DNA of 64,000 bases from Bacteroidales bacterium KHT7 (lineage in GTDB: Bacteria; Bacteroidota; Bacteroidia; Bacteroidales; Bacteroidaceae): positions 1-64,000 of the forward strand of contig FNBQ01000013.1 in assembly GCA_900102385.1 (NCBI GenBank). Direction: 5' to 3'. How positions within the stretch are numbered: position 1 is the stretch's first letter; each line of letters begins with the position of its first letter. The notes beneath the pieces are model-generated. The model had not been told where the DNA came from. It saw nothing but the letters and a program-made list of their open reading frames with translations, and made no database searches. The translations under genes were made by a program, and so were the position numbers. Below, one piece after another: positions 27,721-37,542 of this stretch.

Positions 27721-27741
27721 CACGGAAAAAATACACAACAC

Positions 27742-28944
27742 ATGCTATATACATTATTGCCCGTAGTCTTAGCCTCGCTGTTCGTTCCCGACATCATCAT
27801 ATACAAAATATTCGTAAAACGCAGAACCAAAAACTCACTCGTGCGTGCACTATGGTGGATGCCAAGCATACTGCTCACCGCCGCTTTGTTCGTACTGATA
27901 AGCCGTATCGACTGGGAGGAAAGGGGACTGCTGCTGCCTTACCAGATTCTTTCAGAAACGTTCACCATTCTGTGGGTTGCCGATTTTGGACCTAAGATAT
28001 GCTTCTGCCTGCTTTACGGACTTCAGCAATGGTATGCCAACTACAAGCCGTGCATCAGGAGCAGCCGCTGGTGGCATCCCTGCACCTGTGCCGCCATTCC
28101 CTCGCTCATAGGATTCTGCATGATAATAGGCGGAGTCGTCTACGGATTTCGCCATATAGTAGTAAAAGAAGTGGAGCTCAGCCTCGAAGAGATTCCTGAG
28201 AGTTTCGACGGATACCGCATTGCTCAGTTTTCCGACCTTCATCTTGGAACTTACAAGGTTTATGCCGAAGATGTTCCGGCACGACTTCGAGACAGAATAA
28301 ACGAGGTAAACGCCGACTTGATTGTCTTTACCGGCGACATCGTGAACAACCGCGCAAACGAACTCGACGGCTTTGAAAACCAACTGAAAGGCATGAAGGC
28401 GAAAGACGGCATCTACGCCATTATGGGCAATCACGACTATTCAACATACATCTATTGGAAGTCGGCAGAGAAGAGAAAAGAAAACATCCGCAACTTGCAA
28501 GACCGAATGGGTGCGCAGGGCTGGAAATGGCTTCTGAATCAGCACAAGATTATAAGAAGAGGGCAAGACTCAATCGCCCTGATAGGAGTGGAGAACGATG
28601 GCAATCCGCATTTCCCGGCTCTGGCAGACCTTCCAAAGGCTACCGAAGGACTTGAAAGGCCGATGTTCAAGATTCTGCTAAGCCACGACCCTACACATTG
28701 GCGCAGAGAGGTGCTCGACAGCACCGACATTCAGTTGCAACTTTCGGGACACACCCACGGAATGCAGCTCGAACTGTTCGGTTTATCGCCTGCAAAGCTC
28801 ATCTATCCCGACTGGGGCGGATGGTACAACGAAGGCAAGCGATGGCTTTACGTCAGCACGGGCGTTGGCGGAGTTGTCTATCCGTTCCGCTTCGGCGCTT
28901 GGCCCGAGATTGTGGTCATAACATTAAGGCACAAAAAGGAATAA
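27742..28944 (+). CDS. Membrane-anchored calcineurin-like metallophosphoesterase
   Basis: A 400-residue protein with several N-terminal membrane helices (about 1-140) and a metallophosphoesterase domain (about 155-400). All metal-binding motifs are present: FSDLHLGTY, VFTGDIVNN, GNHDYS, LLSHDPTHW and LSGHTHGMQ. The layout matches the YkuE/YaeI-like family, some of which act on UDP- or lipid-linked substrates at the membrane. The start at 27742 follows a -7 box; an earlier in-frame start overlaps it. Substrate unknown. Confidence 0.85.
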   Translation: MLYTLLPVVLASLFVPDIIIYKIFVKRRTKNSLVRALWWMPSILLTAALFVLISRIDWEERGLLLPYQILSETFTILWVADFGPKICFCLLYGLQQWYANYKPCIRSSRWWHPCTCAAIPSLIGFCMIIGGVVYGFRHIVVKEVELSLEEIPESFDGYRIAQFSDLHLGTYKVYAEDVPARLRDRINEVNADLIVFTGDIVNNRANELDGFENQLKGMKAKDGIYAIMGNHDYSTYIYWKSAEKRKENIRNLQDRMGAQGWKWLLNQHKIIRRGQDSIALIGVENDGNPHFPALADLPKATEGLERPMFKILLSHDPTHWRREVLDSTDIQLQLSGHTHGMQLELFGLSPAKLIYPDWGGWYNEGKRWLYVSTGVGGVVYPFRFGAWPEIVVITLRHKKE

Positions 28945-28980
28945 CCCTTCTTGTGCCTTAAAAAAATATATCACCTCTGA

Positions 28981-29730
28981 TTATTGTCTTTTGTACGACT
29001 TGAACCAGCCGTCAAGACGGAGCCTCATCACTCCAAACACGGCCTCGCCGAATATTCCGCTGCTCATCTTGCTTGTGCCAAGCACGCGGTTGATGAAGAT
29101 TATAGGTACTTCGACAATCTTGAAGCCATATTTGTAGGCTGTAAACTTCATCTCTATCTGGAAGGCATATCCCTTGAAGCGAATCTTGTCGAGGTTGATG
29201 GTTTCGAGCACCTTGCGGCGGTAGCATTTGAATCCGGCCGTCGTGTCGTTGATGTTCATGCCCGTAATTAGGCGGACGTACTTCGATGCGAAATAAGACA
29301 TCAGCACTCTGCCCATAGGCCAGTTTACCACGTTCACGCCGCTCACATATCTAGAGCCTATGGCAACATCGTTTCCGTCTACGGCGCAGGCATTGTAGAG
29401 TCGAGGCAAGTCCTCGGGATTGTGGCTGAAATCGGCATCCATCTCGAAAATGTAGTCATAGCCTTTCTCTATGGCCCACTTGAAGCCTGTGATGTATGCT
29501 GTGCCAAGTCCAAGCTTGCCCTTTCGTTCAATCAGGAAAAGTCTGTCGGTAAATTCGTTCTGTAATTTTTTTACTATCTGTGCAGTACCGTCTGGCGACC
29601 CGTCATCGATTATAAGAATACTGAACTTCTTCTCCAGACCAAACACGGCCCGAATTATGTTTTCGGCATTTTCCTTTTCGTTGTAAGTCGGAATAATTAC
29701 AATACTGTCAATCTTGTTCAAATCATCCAT
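28981..29730 (-). CDS. Polyprenol-phosphate mannosyltransferase-like glycosyltransferase (GT2)
   Basis: A 249-residue GT2 enzyme of the DPM1-like group, with IVIIPTYNEKENAENIIRA, ILIIDDGSPDGTAQIV, GLGTAYITGFKWAI and the DxD in FEMDADFSHNPEDLP. QMDADFSH-type motifs with GSRYVSGVNVVNWP and TAGFKCYRRKVLE are typical of enzymes that load a hexose on polyprenyl phosphate. There is no C-terminal membrane segment, as in the soluble catalytic-only type. The start at 29730 is chosen because it places the conserved first strand near the N-terminus. Confidence 0.85.
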   Translation of the reverse strand: MDDLNKIDSIVIIPTYNEKENAENIIRAVFGLEKKFSILIIDDGSPDGTAQIVKKLQNEFTDRLFLIERKGKLGLGTAYITGFKWAIEKGYDYIFEMDADFSHNPEDLPRLYNACAVDGNDVAIGSRYVSGVNVVNWPMGRVLMSYFASKYVRLITGMNINDTTAGFKCYRRKVLETINLDKIRFKGYAFQIEMKFTAYKYGFKIVEVPIIFINRVLGTSKMSSGIFGEAVFGVMRLRLDGWFKSYKRQ

Positions 29731-29792
29731 AATGTTCACAAAATAGGTTGCAAAAATAGACATTATTTTTCATTTTTACGAAATTTATATTG

Positions 29793-29800
29793 TATTTTTG
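29793..29800 (+). promoter_or_regulatory. Promoter -7 element of mfd
   Basis: TATTTTTG, nine bases before the ATG at 29809, implying a very short 5' leader. Confidence 0.6.
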
Positions 29801-29808
29801 CACGAGTT

Positions 29809-32800
29809 ATGAATATTAGTGAATTAAGCGGTCGCTACCAGCAGCATGCATCGTTCAAGGCGCTGGTTGATGCCATGCAAAAACCTTCGGTAAAGAAGAT
29901 TTTTGCAAGTGGCGTGTGCGCTTCGTCGGTTTCGGTTATGCTCAGTTGCCTTAAAGGAACGAAAGGCATAAAGGATAACTTCGTTTTTATTCTGTCGGAT
30001 GCCGAGGAGGCTGGCTATTTCTATCACGACCTTACACAGATTCTGGGCGAGAAGGACGTTCTTTTCTTCCCTTCATCATACCGTAAAGCAATAAAATACC
30101 ATCAGAAAGATGCCGGAAACGAGATTCTGCGTACCGACGTGCTAAGCCGACTGCAAGCCGGTGAGAACGGCAATCTGATGATTGTTACTTATCCCGAGGC
30201 TCTTGCCGAAAAAGTAATCTCTAAGGCTGATATGCAGCAGCAGATGTTCGTGATGAAAGTAGGAGAGAATCACCACATGACCGATATTGAGAAAAGCCTC
30301 ATCAACTTCGGATTTCAGCGAACCGACTATGTTTACGAACCGGGGCAGTTTGCCGTCCGCGGAAGCATCCTCGATATTTTCTCTTTTTCTTCGGAATATC
30401 CATACCGAATAGACTTTTTTGGCGATGAGGTGGACAGCATCCGCGTGTTCGACGTTCAAAGTCAGCTTTCGAGCGAGAAACGCGATTCTGTAACCGTGGT
30501 TCCCGAACTTAACGAATGTGATGCCGAGGGAATATCGTTCTTCAAATTCGCAGGCGAAAATTCGTGGCTCGTAATGCGCGACGATGCTTTCGTAACCGAC
30601 TTTGTCGACAAGATTTACGAAGAGGGATTCGTAAAACAGGCGGTTATCGAGCAGGGCGAAGACATACGCAAGGACAAACTGCTTCTGAAAGGCTCGGAAC
30701 TGGCTCACGATATGCTCGGATTCCGCAAGATTGAATACGGCATCAGCATGACAAAGACGAAACTCTACGATGCCATAATCTCGTTCGATACTACCGAACA
30801 GCCAATCTTCCACAAGAATTTCGACCTTGTATATTCGTGTTTTAGCGAATATCTTGACAAAGGCTACACAATATATATTCTTGCCGACAGCCAGAAGCAG
30901 ATTGAACGTCTTGGCAGCATCTTCGAGGAACTGAGTTCGCGAGGCAGAAAGATTGAGTTCACAGCCATCAACAAGACTATCCATTCGGGATTTACCGACA
31001 ACACTATAAAGGCTTGCTTCTTTACCGACCATCAGCTTTTCGACCGATTCCACAAATATAATCTGCGAAGCGACAAGGCACGAAGCGGCAAAGTTGCACT
31101 TTCGCTGAAAGAGATAAACCAGTTTGAACCAGGCGACTACGTTGTTCATGTAGACCACGGAATAGGACAGTTTGCCGGCTTGGTTCGTGTCCCTAACGGC
31201 GACAAGACTCAGGAGATGATTAAACTTGTGTATGGCAATAACGACGTGGTTTTCGTCAGCATTCACTCGCTGCACAAGGTTAGCAAATACAAGAGCAAGG
31301 ACGGCGAGCCACCACGCCTCAACAAACTCGGAACGGGCGCATGGGAGAAGCTGAAGGACAAGACGAAGACAAAGATTAAGGACATCGCGCGCGACCTTAT
31401 AAAACTGTATTCAAAGCGCAAGGAGGAGAAGGGATTCGCCTTTAGTGCCGACACCTTCATGCAGCACGAGTTGGAGGCAAGTTTCCTATACGAAGACACG
31501 CCCGACCAACTAAAGGCTACCAACGACGTGAAGGCTGACATGGAGAAAGACACCCCGATGGACAGACTAATCTGCGGCGACGTTGGTTTCGGAAAAACCG
31601 AAGTGGCGATGCGCGCAGCCTTCAAGGCGTGCTGCGACAACAAGCAGGTTGCCGTTCTTGTGCCTACAACGGTACTCGCTTATCAGCATTTCCAGTCGTT
31701 CAAGAAGCGAATGAAGGATTTTCCTGTAACCATCGAATATCTCAGTCGGGCACGAACCGCAACCGACACAAAAGATATTATCAGGCGATTGGCAACAGGC
31801 GAAGTAAACATCGTTGTCGGAACACACAAACTGATTGGCAAAAACGTAAAATTCAAGGATTTGGGACTGCTAATCATCGACGAAGAGCAAAAATTCGGCG
31901 TAAGCACAAAGGAGAAACTCCGCCAGATAAAGACGAATGTAGACACGCTTACGATGTCGGCAACGCCAATTCCACGCACGCTTCAGTTCTCGCTCATCGG
32001 CGCAAGAGACTTGTCGGTAATCCAGACTCCGCCGCCAAACCGTTATCCTATTCAAACCGAACTTCACACCTACGGGCACGAGGTTATTGCCGATGCCATA
32101 AAGTTCGAACTAAGCCGAAACGGTCAGGTATATTTCGTAAACAACCGAATAAACGGACTCGTTGAGATTGAAAAACTGATAAACAAGTATGTGCCCGAGG
32201 CGAGAGTATGCGTGGCACACGGACAGATGCCGCCCGAAAAACTGGAGCAGATAATCTACGACTTCGTAAATTACGACTACGATGTTCTGCTGTCAACCAC
32301 AATAATCGAGAGCGGAATCGACATTCCGAACGCCAACACCATAATTATAAATCAGGCACAGCACTTCGGACTTAGCGACCTTCACCAGATGCGCGGACGC
32401 GTGGGACGAAGCAACAAAAAGGCGTTCTGCTATCTTCTTGCACCGCCGCTAAGCGCACTTCCGCAAGAATCGCGCCGCCGTCTTCAGGCCATCGAGAATT
32501 TCTCGGACCTTGGCAGCGGAATACACATCGCCATGCAAGACCTCGACATTCGCGGAGCTGGCAACATGCTCGGCGCAGAACAGAGCGGATTTATTGCCGA
32601 CCTTGGATACGAGACTTATCAGAAGATTCTGAAAGAGGCGGTAAAGGAACTCAAGAACGACGAGTTTGCCGACCTTTATGCCGAAGAGGCGAAAAAGGAC
32701 ATCAAGGCTTCGGAATACGTTACCGAATGTAACATTGAGAGCGACATAGAGATGCTGTTCCCAGAACTCTACATTCCAAGCAGCAGCGAGCGTATGCTGC

Positions 32801-33174
32801 TCTACCGCGAACTCGACGGACTCGATACCGACGAGCAGGTTGATGCCTACAAAAGCCGACTGGAAGACCGATTCGGGCAAGTGCCTCAGGAAGGCATGGA
32901 ACTGCTGCGTATTGTTGCGCTCAAGCGCATTGGCAGACAACTCGGCATAGAGCGCATCCTGCTAAAACAAGGCAGCATGAGCCTCTACTTCGTAAACAAT
33001 ACAGAAAGTCCTTACTTCCAGAGCGAGGAGTTCGGAAAGATTATCAATTACATTACAGTCAATCCGCGCAGATGCCAACTTAGGGAATCGAGTGCCGGAA
33101 AGCGCAGCATCGTCATCAAAAACATCCCTACTGTCGAGAAGGCAGTTGAGGTGCTCAGACAAATTATTTCTTAG
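29809..33174 (+). CDS. mfd: Transcription-repair coupling factor
   Basis: A 1121-residue DNA translocase that removes RNA polymerase stalled at lesions and recruits UvrA. The order is standard. A UvrB-like N-terminal module (about 1-340; YEPGQFAVRGSILDIFSF) is followed by a CarD-like RNA-polymerase-interacting domain (about 435-535; PGDYVVHVDHGIGQFAGL). The RecG-like motor has Walker A GDVGFGKTEVAMR (about 590), DEEQ (about 688), SATPIPRTLQFSL and QMRGRVGRSNKKAFCYLL. A TRCF C-terminal domain follows (about 960-1060). All motor motifs look intact. The -7 box is only nine bases upstream of the ATG. Confidence 0.97.
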   Translation: MNISELSGRYQQHASFKALVDAMQKPSVKKIFASGVCASSVSVMLSCLKGTKGIKDNFVFILSDAEEAGYFYHDLTQILGEKDVLFFPSSYRKAIKYHQKDAGNEILRTDVLSRLQAGENGNLMIVTYPEALAEKVISKADMQQQMFVMKVGENHHMTDIEKSLINFGFQRTDYVYEPGQFAVRGSILDIFSFSSEYPYRIDFFGDEVDSIRVFDVQSQLSSEKRDSVTVVPELNECDAEGISFFKFAGENSWLVMRDDAFVTDFVDKIYEEGFVKQAVIEQGEDIRKDKLLLKGSELAHDMLGFRKIEYGISMTKTKLYDAIISFDTTEQPIFHKNFDLVYSCFSEYLDKGYTIYILADSQKQIERLGSIFEELSSRGRKIEFTAINKTIHSGFTDNTIKACFFTDHQLFDRFHKYNLRSDKARSGKVALSLKEINQFEPGDYVVHVDHGIGQFAGLVRVPNGDKTQEMIKLVYGNNDVVFVSIHSLHKVSKYKSKDGEPPRLNKLGTGAWEKLKDKTKTKIKDIARDLIKLYSKRKEEKGFAFSADTFMQHELEASFLYEDTPDQLKATNDVKADMEKDTPMDRLICGDVGFGKTEVAMRAAFKACCDNKQVAVLVPTTVLAYQHFQSFKKRMKDFPVTIEYLSRARTATDTKDIIRRLATGEVNIVVGTHKLIGKNVKFKDLGLLIIDEEQKFGVSTKEKLRQIKTNVDTLTMSATPIPRTLQFSLIGARDLSVIQTPPPNRYPIQTELHTYGHEVIADAIKFELSRNGQVYFVNNRINGLVEIEKLINKYVPEARVCVAHGQMPPEKLEQIIYDFVNYDYDVLLSTTIIESGIDIPNANTIIINQAQHFGLSDLHQMRGRVGRSNKKAFCYLLAPPLSALPQESRRRLQAIENFSDLGSGIHIAMQDLDIRGAGNMLGAEQSGFIADLGYETYQKILKEAVKELKNDEFADLYAEEAKKDIKASEYVTECNIESDIEMLFPELYIPSSSERMLLYRELDGLDTDEQVDAYKSRLEDRFGQVPQEGMELLRIVALKRIGRQLGIERILLKQGSMSLYFVNNTESPYFQSEEFGKIINYITVNPRRCQLRESSAGKRSIVIKNIPTVEKAVEVLRQIIS

Positions 33175-33277
33175 CCGCGAGGTGATATTTAGATTGCAAA
33201 AATGGTCTTTTTCAATAAAAATAAGGTTCCGAAATCAACTTTTCACATTTTTTAACTTTTTATTTCAAAATAATTTT

Positions 33278-33285
33278 TATATTTG
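33278..33285 (+). promoter_or_regulatory. Promoter -7 element of the beta-helix gene
   Basis: TATATTTG, 60 bases before the ATG at 33346. Confidence 0.55.
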
Positions 33286-33345
33286 TGCAGTTTAGATAAA
33301 AGGAATCAAAAACCACGATAAAAGTAACATCAAATGTGTGATAAT

Positions 33346-35829
33346 ATGAAAAGACTTTTTTTTGCAATTTTTATAAACTTTCTACTGTTAAATAGCGTGT
33401 CGGCTCAACATAAATTTACATACAGAACAGAAAAACTAACGACATGCGATTCTATCTTCCTTGTAGACCTTTCACTCGACAACGAGGCGAACAAATTCGT
33501 CTTCGACAACGTGAGGGATGCTCTGAAGATGGCAGAGAAAGTCCGTGCGAACGGATTGAAAAGGAAAATAAGGATTTTCTTCTCGCCAAACGTTTACTGG
33601 GTAGACGACAAGGACGACAACAAGATTGTAATGCCAAAAAAAACAAACAGCGGAGTAGCGAGCGGCATAGAGATAAAAGCCGGGAATATTAATATGATAG
33701 GTTTGACAGGTAATCCGGAAGACGTTGTTATTGCCGGAAACCGTGGAGAAAAATATGGCGCAGACCGAATGTACACTATGTTCGACTGGGTAGGCGATGA
33801 CCTGACGATGGAGGATCTGACCTTCGGAAACTTTTGTTCCATCGACCTCGTATACAAACGTAACCCCGACCTCGACCACGAGAAGCGAACAGATAGGGTT
33901 ACTGGCGCAAAGATTGCGATTGTAAGAGGCGACCGCATTCACCTGAAGAACTGCATCTTCAAGGGCGGAAAGAACACGAGTCCGTTTAACACCATAAACG
34001 GCGGAAGACATTTTCTCGAAAACTGCACAATCATCTGCGGAGAAAACTCACTCCCGGCCAATGCGGTATTCCTGAACTGTAAGTTCACGTTCAATACAAA
34101 CAAACCGCTGTACAGCCCGATGCAGACTGGAGTAGTGTTCCTGAACTGCGACTTCAGCACCAACGAGTACAAGCCATTCGTTATGCGAAAGGGCGGTCCG
34201 GCAACGATGATTGACTGCCGATGGGAGGTTTCGCACCTGAGAAACGAACTTATATATTGGACTCAGACAGGACAGATTGACATGCGCGCATATCTGTCTA
34301 ACAATACAGTTAACGGCGACTCGATGAAACTGTGGGTTGGACCATGGATTCCGGTCGACATAACAAACAAACCTCTGCTAAGAGCATACAAACTGGCAGA
34401 CGGCACATACAACATATTCAACCTGATGCGCGGAGAGGATGATTGGAATCCAACGAAGCAGAATACAGAGGGGTTGAAGAAAATACCAACGCTATTGTCT
34501 GTAACACAACGACGTATACAGTTGGAAAACGAGGTCGACGAGGTTAACATCGGAGCAAAAGCCTATATGTTCTCAGACCTCAATAACCCAGTGCCAGCAA
34601 AATTGACATGGGATTTCGAAAAACCTTCATACAAAGAATATCTGCGTATTACGCAGGACGACCAAGGCAGATGTACCGTAAAAGGAATAAAGGAGAACGA
34701 GAACGAGAAGAATGTGACCTTCATTAAGGTAACATCGGCAAACGGACTCGAATCCTCATCACGAATCAAAATTTATCCGCGACAACTTCCTCCGCCAGAG
34801 TTTACCAAAACTCCTGAGCTGAAGAGAGTAAAAGACGAGCTGGTTCTAAACTACAAACTGAATCTGCAAAACGGATTGCGCGACGAAAGCGTGATTAAAT
34901 GGTACAGATGCGTAAAAGACAAGGATGGAAATCCGGTAAAGGACAAGTGGTATCTGACAGCCACGACAAACGTGGTGGGCGAACCGCATAACAGATACAA
35001 ACTTACCCGTGCCGACGAGGGCTACATCATCAAGGCATCGATTGCAACCAAGCACCAGCGATGCGAAGCCAACCCTCAGGTGTGGAGCTACACATCAGAT
35101 GTTATACGCAACGCGCCAAAGCAGATTAGCTACGACGTAAACGTGAAGTATCTGCCAACTCAGGTGCAGCCCGACATCGTAGACGGCGTTTGGACTATGA
35201 CCGTAAACAAGCCTGCCGACACAAAGAAGTACAAATGGCCTGTTGAACGCCAAGACTCGCTCGTATGGCTCTACGACATGGGATTCGACGGCGCGGCAAA
35301 CTCATACGGACTGACATTGGCACATCGAGGCGCAAGAATGATGTTCACTCCGGAAAGCCACATCGTGTACAAGGCAATGTCCATTCAGTTTGATGTTGAC
35401 CCTTGCAAGGAGATTGGTCAGGGATTCGCCGGAAACGACGGACAGTACATGGATTTGTACATAATGTACAACAACCGAACAAACAGCGGATACGCACTCC
35501 GAATATTCCGCGATAAGGATTACGACCATGCCGTAAAGATGGTGTTCCTGAAGTACACAAACGGAGAGTACGAAAAGGTTTGCGAGCCTGTTGCAGTTAC
35601 AGGATTCCGCAGAGGATGCCACATAAGCGTAGAGATGAAAGGCAAAAAACTTACGGCAAGCCTTACAAACAAGGTTCAAGTTCCGTACGACACCCTCGGA
35701 ATACCGGCAGAAGCATCGCTCACGGCTGTGGTTGAGCCATCTACATTCGGAGGCTTCGGACTTCAGCACACAGGCTCGATAGGTGGTTCGGGCATAGTGA
35801 TAAAGGGTCTGAAACTCGACTGGAAATAG
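33346..35829 (+). CDS. Secreted right-handed beta-helix (pectinesterase-like) protein
   Basis: An exported protein of 827 residues with signal peptide MKRLFFAIFINFLLLNSVSA. Residues about 45-330 resemble the parallel beta-helix of pectinesterases (FDNVRDALKMAEKV, IGLTGNPEDVVIAGN, DLTMEDLTFGN, and ladders of LKNCIFKGG and FLNCKF). The canonical catalytic QDTL and DFIFG motifs are not seen. The middle has Ig-like linkers (about 390-600). The last 200 residues look like a concanavalin-type jelly roll (GFGLQHTGSIGGSGIVIKGLKLDWK). It may bind or modify plant polysaccharide; catalysis is uncertain. The long 5' leader and lone position suggest separate regulation. Confidence 0.65.
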   Translation: MKRLFFAIFINFLLLNSVSAQHKFTYRTEKLTTCDSIFLVDLSLDNEANKFVFDNVRDALKMAEKVRANGLKRKIRIFFSPNVYWVDDKDDNKIVMPKKTNSGVASGIEIKAGNINMIGLTGNPEDVVIAGNRGEKYGADRMYTMFDWVGDDLTMEDLTFGNFCSIDLVYKRNPDLDHEKRTDRVTGAKIAIVRGDRIHLKNCIFKGGKNTSPFNTINGGRHFLENCTIICGENSLPANAVFLNCKFTFNTNKPLYSPMQTGVVFLNCDFSTNEYKPFVMRKGGPATMIDCRWEVSHLRNELIYWTQTGQIDMRAYLSNNTVNGDSMKLWVGPWIPVDITNKPLLRAYKLADGTYNIFNLMRGEDDWNPTKQNTEGLKKIPTLLSVTQRRIQLENEVDEVNIGAKAYMFSDLNNPVPAKLTWDFEKPSYKEYLRITQDDQGRCTVKGIKENENEKNVTFIKVTSANGLESSSRIKIYPRQLPPPEFTKTPELKRVKDELVLNYKLNLQNGLRDESVIKWYRCVKDKDGNPVKDKWYLTATTNVVGEPHNRYKLTRADEGYIIKASIATKHQRCEANPQVWSYTSDVIRNAPKQISYDVNVKYLPTQVQPDIVDGVWTMTVNKPADTKKYKWPVERQDSLVWLYDMGFDGAANSYGLTLAHRGARMMFTPESHIVYKAMSIQFDVDPCKEIGQGFAGNDGQYMDLYIMYNNRTNSGYALRIFRDKDYDHAVKMVFLKYTNGEYEKVCEPVAVTGFRRGCHISVEMKGKKLTASLTNKVQVPYDTLGIPAEASLTAVVEPSTFGGFGLQHTGSIGGSGIVIKGLKLDWK

Positions 35830-35896
35830 AATAGGAGAGAACGGTGCATAGTGTGCCGACAAAAATAAGAAACGTAAATATATAAAACATTTTTTT

Positions 35897-36253
35897 ATGA
35901 ATCTGACAAAAATAAAATCAATAGCCGCAACAAAGAGAATTACTCTCAAACAGGTTGCCGTTGACGCAGGAATAACTCCTACAAGGCTATCGAGAATTAT
36001 TAAACTGAACACAACAAGCCCACGAGTGCTCGAAAGAATTGCAAGGGCACTCGACGTTCCGGTAACAGTCTTCCACGAGGAAGACGTTGAGGAAGAAACA
36101 AAGGAGGTTGCAGCCGTTACAAACGACCAGAATCAGGCAATCTATCAGTCAAACCTCGAACTCGAAAACAGAATTCTGAAGGAGCACCTCAGAAGAATCG
36201 AGGCAATTAACGAGCGGTTGCTGAAGATTATCGAGAACGGCGACAAGAAATAA
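35897..36253 (+). CDS. XRE-type helix-turn-helix protein with coiled coil
   Basis: A small DNA-binding protein of 118 residues. Residues about 5-60 form a lambda-repressor-like HTH (ITLKQVAVDAGITPTRLSRI, then LERIARALDVPVTVF). The tail (about 75-115) has a heptad-like pattern rich in Glu, Leu and Ile (NLELENRILKEHLRRIEAIN) that should form a dimerising coiled coil. It follows the beta-helix gene by 67 bases without a clear promoter of its own and is closed by a strong terminator. Targets unknown. Confidence 0.75.
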   Translation: MNLTKIKSIAATKRITLKQVAVDAGITPTRLSRIIKLNTTSPRVLERIARALDVPVTVFHEEDVEEETKEVAAVTNDQNQAIYQSNLELENRILKEHLRRIEAINERLLKIIENGDKK

Positions 36254-36270
36254 AAAGATTCTCTCAAAAA

Positions 36271-36309
36271 AATAAGGCGATGAAATCAAAAAATGTTCAT
36301 CGCCTTATT
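36271..36309. terminator. Bidirectional intrinsic terminator
   Basis: A perfect 14-bp stem: AATAAGGCGATGAA (36271-36284) with TTCATCGCCTTATT (36296-36309). It lies between the convergent HTH and LRR genes, its right arm ending five bases before the LRR stop codon. Confidence 0.85.
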
Positions 36310-36314
36310 TATGT

Positions 36315-37256
36315 TTATTCTTCTCTTAATTTCGAATGTAAATTCTCGGCAAGCATACTGCGGAATTTTTCCGATGTTCCTCTCGGAATGACGATGCTTT
36401 CCAGACTTCGGCATCCTGCAAAGACCTTCAGACCGATGCTGTCGATGCTCTGCGGAAGTTTTACCGTCTTCAGGCTCATACAACCGAGGAAAACCTCGTC
36501 GCTGATGCTTGTAACGCTCTGCGGAACGGTAATGCTCGTTATGTTGATACATGCTCGGAACGCGCTCTTTCCGATTGTAGTGACACGACTTGGAATATCA
36601 AATGCCTTTACACTTGCACAATCGAAAAAGGCTTTCTCCTTAATTGTCGTAACCGTACTTGGAAGCGTAAGCGATTCGAGGCTCACGCAATTGCAGAAGG
36701 CTTCCTTCTCTATTGTCGTAACGCCTTCGGGAATAGCATATTTCAGTATCTGCTTTCCGGCTGGGAAACAGATTAGCGTCTTTTTATCGCTCGTGAACAG
36801 TATTCCGCCATCGCTTATGAAATACATATTTGATGTCTCAACTTCGATGTTCTCAAGATTCTTGCACGAAGTAAAAACGCTGTTACCGATAGTCGTAACG
36901 CTCGGCGGAATGACGACCTTACGAAGTTCGGAGTTTGAACCGAAGCCAACCTCCATCTTAAAAGCATTGTCACAGATAACCGTGGTGCGGTCTTTCACGC
37001 GATACTCGCGCAAGTCGGCAGGTGCCTTGAGCAGCCTTTTACCGTCCTTGCTATACAAAACTCCTCTTTCGTCCTTAACACCATTCTCTAAATCTTCCTT
37101 AGTAACTTCAGTAGAATTGTTGCCATCGTACAATGCGGATGTATTTGTGTTTGGAAATGTAGATGTGAAATTCTCAGCATTTGCAGTACTACAAAACACA
37201 GCAAATAGAAGCAGTAATTCGTTACCACATCGAGTGTGCTTAATTTTGTTGATCAT
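36315..37256 (-). CDS. Secreted BspA-like LRR_5 protein
   Basis: A 313-residue exported protein. The start at 37256 gives a signal peptide (MINKIKHTRC, hydrophobic ELLLLFAVFCSTANA, cleaved before ENF); the frame continues upstream over the promoter. After a short DGGILFTSDKKTL-type lead-in there are about eight LRR_5 units (IPEGVTTIEKEAFCNCVSL, LPSTVTTIKEKAFFDCASV). The end IVIPRGTSEKFRSMLAENLH matches the C-terminal cap of the other LRR genes here. It uses its own promoter. The role is probably surface-associated but unproven. Confidence 0.85.
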   Translation of the reverse strand: MINKIKHTRCGNELLLLFAVFCSTANAENFTSTFPNTNTSALYDGNNSTEVTKEDLENGVKDERGVLYSKDGKRLLKAPADLREYRVKDRTTVICDNAFKMEVGFGSNSELRKVVIPPSVTTIGNSVFTSCKNLENIEVETSNMYFISDGGILFTSDKKTLICFPAGKQILKYAIPEGVTTIEKEAFCNCVSLESLTLPSTVTTIKEKAFFDCASVKAFDIPSRVTTIGKSAFRACINITSITVPQSVTSISDEVFLGCMSLKTVKLPQSIDSIGLKVFAGCRSLESIVIPRGTSEKFRSMLAENLHSKLREE

Positions 37257-37289
37257 CGCTAAATAATTTATGGTTCTTAGATTATATTG

Positions 37290-37297
37290 CAAATATA
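37290..37297 (-). promoter_or_regulatory. Promoter -7 element of the LRR gene
   Basis: TATATTTG on the minus strand, 33 bases before the ATG at 37256. Confidence 0.55.
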
Positions 37298-37441
37298 CGA
37301 AAAAACGGAAACCAACCACAATTTAAAGTTCTCAGTTTTACGCTCTTGGAACTCAAATCGTCACTTTTTAACATTTCAATGATAAAGGCATTGAAAAATG
37401 CAAAGTCGACGATGCAATCAAAGATGTTGCACAACATAAGA

Positions 37442-37485
37442 AAGACGCCTCGCTTTCCTATTTTCGGATAAAAACGAGACGTCTT
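37442..37485 (-). terminator. Intrinsic terminator after the TonB-receptor gene
   Basis: AAGACGCCTCGCTTT pairs with AAAACGAGACGTCTT (two mismatches), 58 bases downstream of the receptor stop codon. Confidence 0.65.
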
Positions 37486-37542
37486 ATTCTAATTTAACGA
37501 TTATTTTTACTTATATGTATTAAATAATCGCAGATTCATCTA

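Noticed and set aside
28924-28961. Perfect 11-bp stem at the end of the phosphoesterase gene
   Set aside because: It is not followed by a T-run on the plus strand or on the minus strand, so it was not called as an intrinsic terminator.
30142-31275. Minus-strand frame of 377 codons
   Set aside because: It is entirely antisense to mfd, whose motifs are intact, and its own translation matches nothing.
36280-37266. Plus-strand frame of 328 codons with repetitive pattern
   Set aside because: Its repeats mirror the LRR repeats of the opposite strand, so it is a shadow of the LRR gene.
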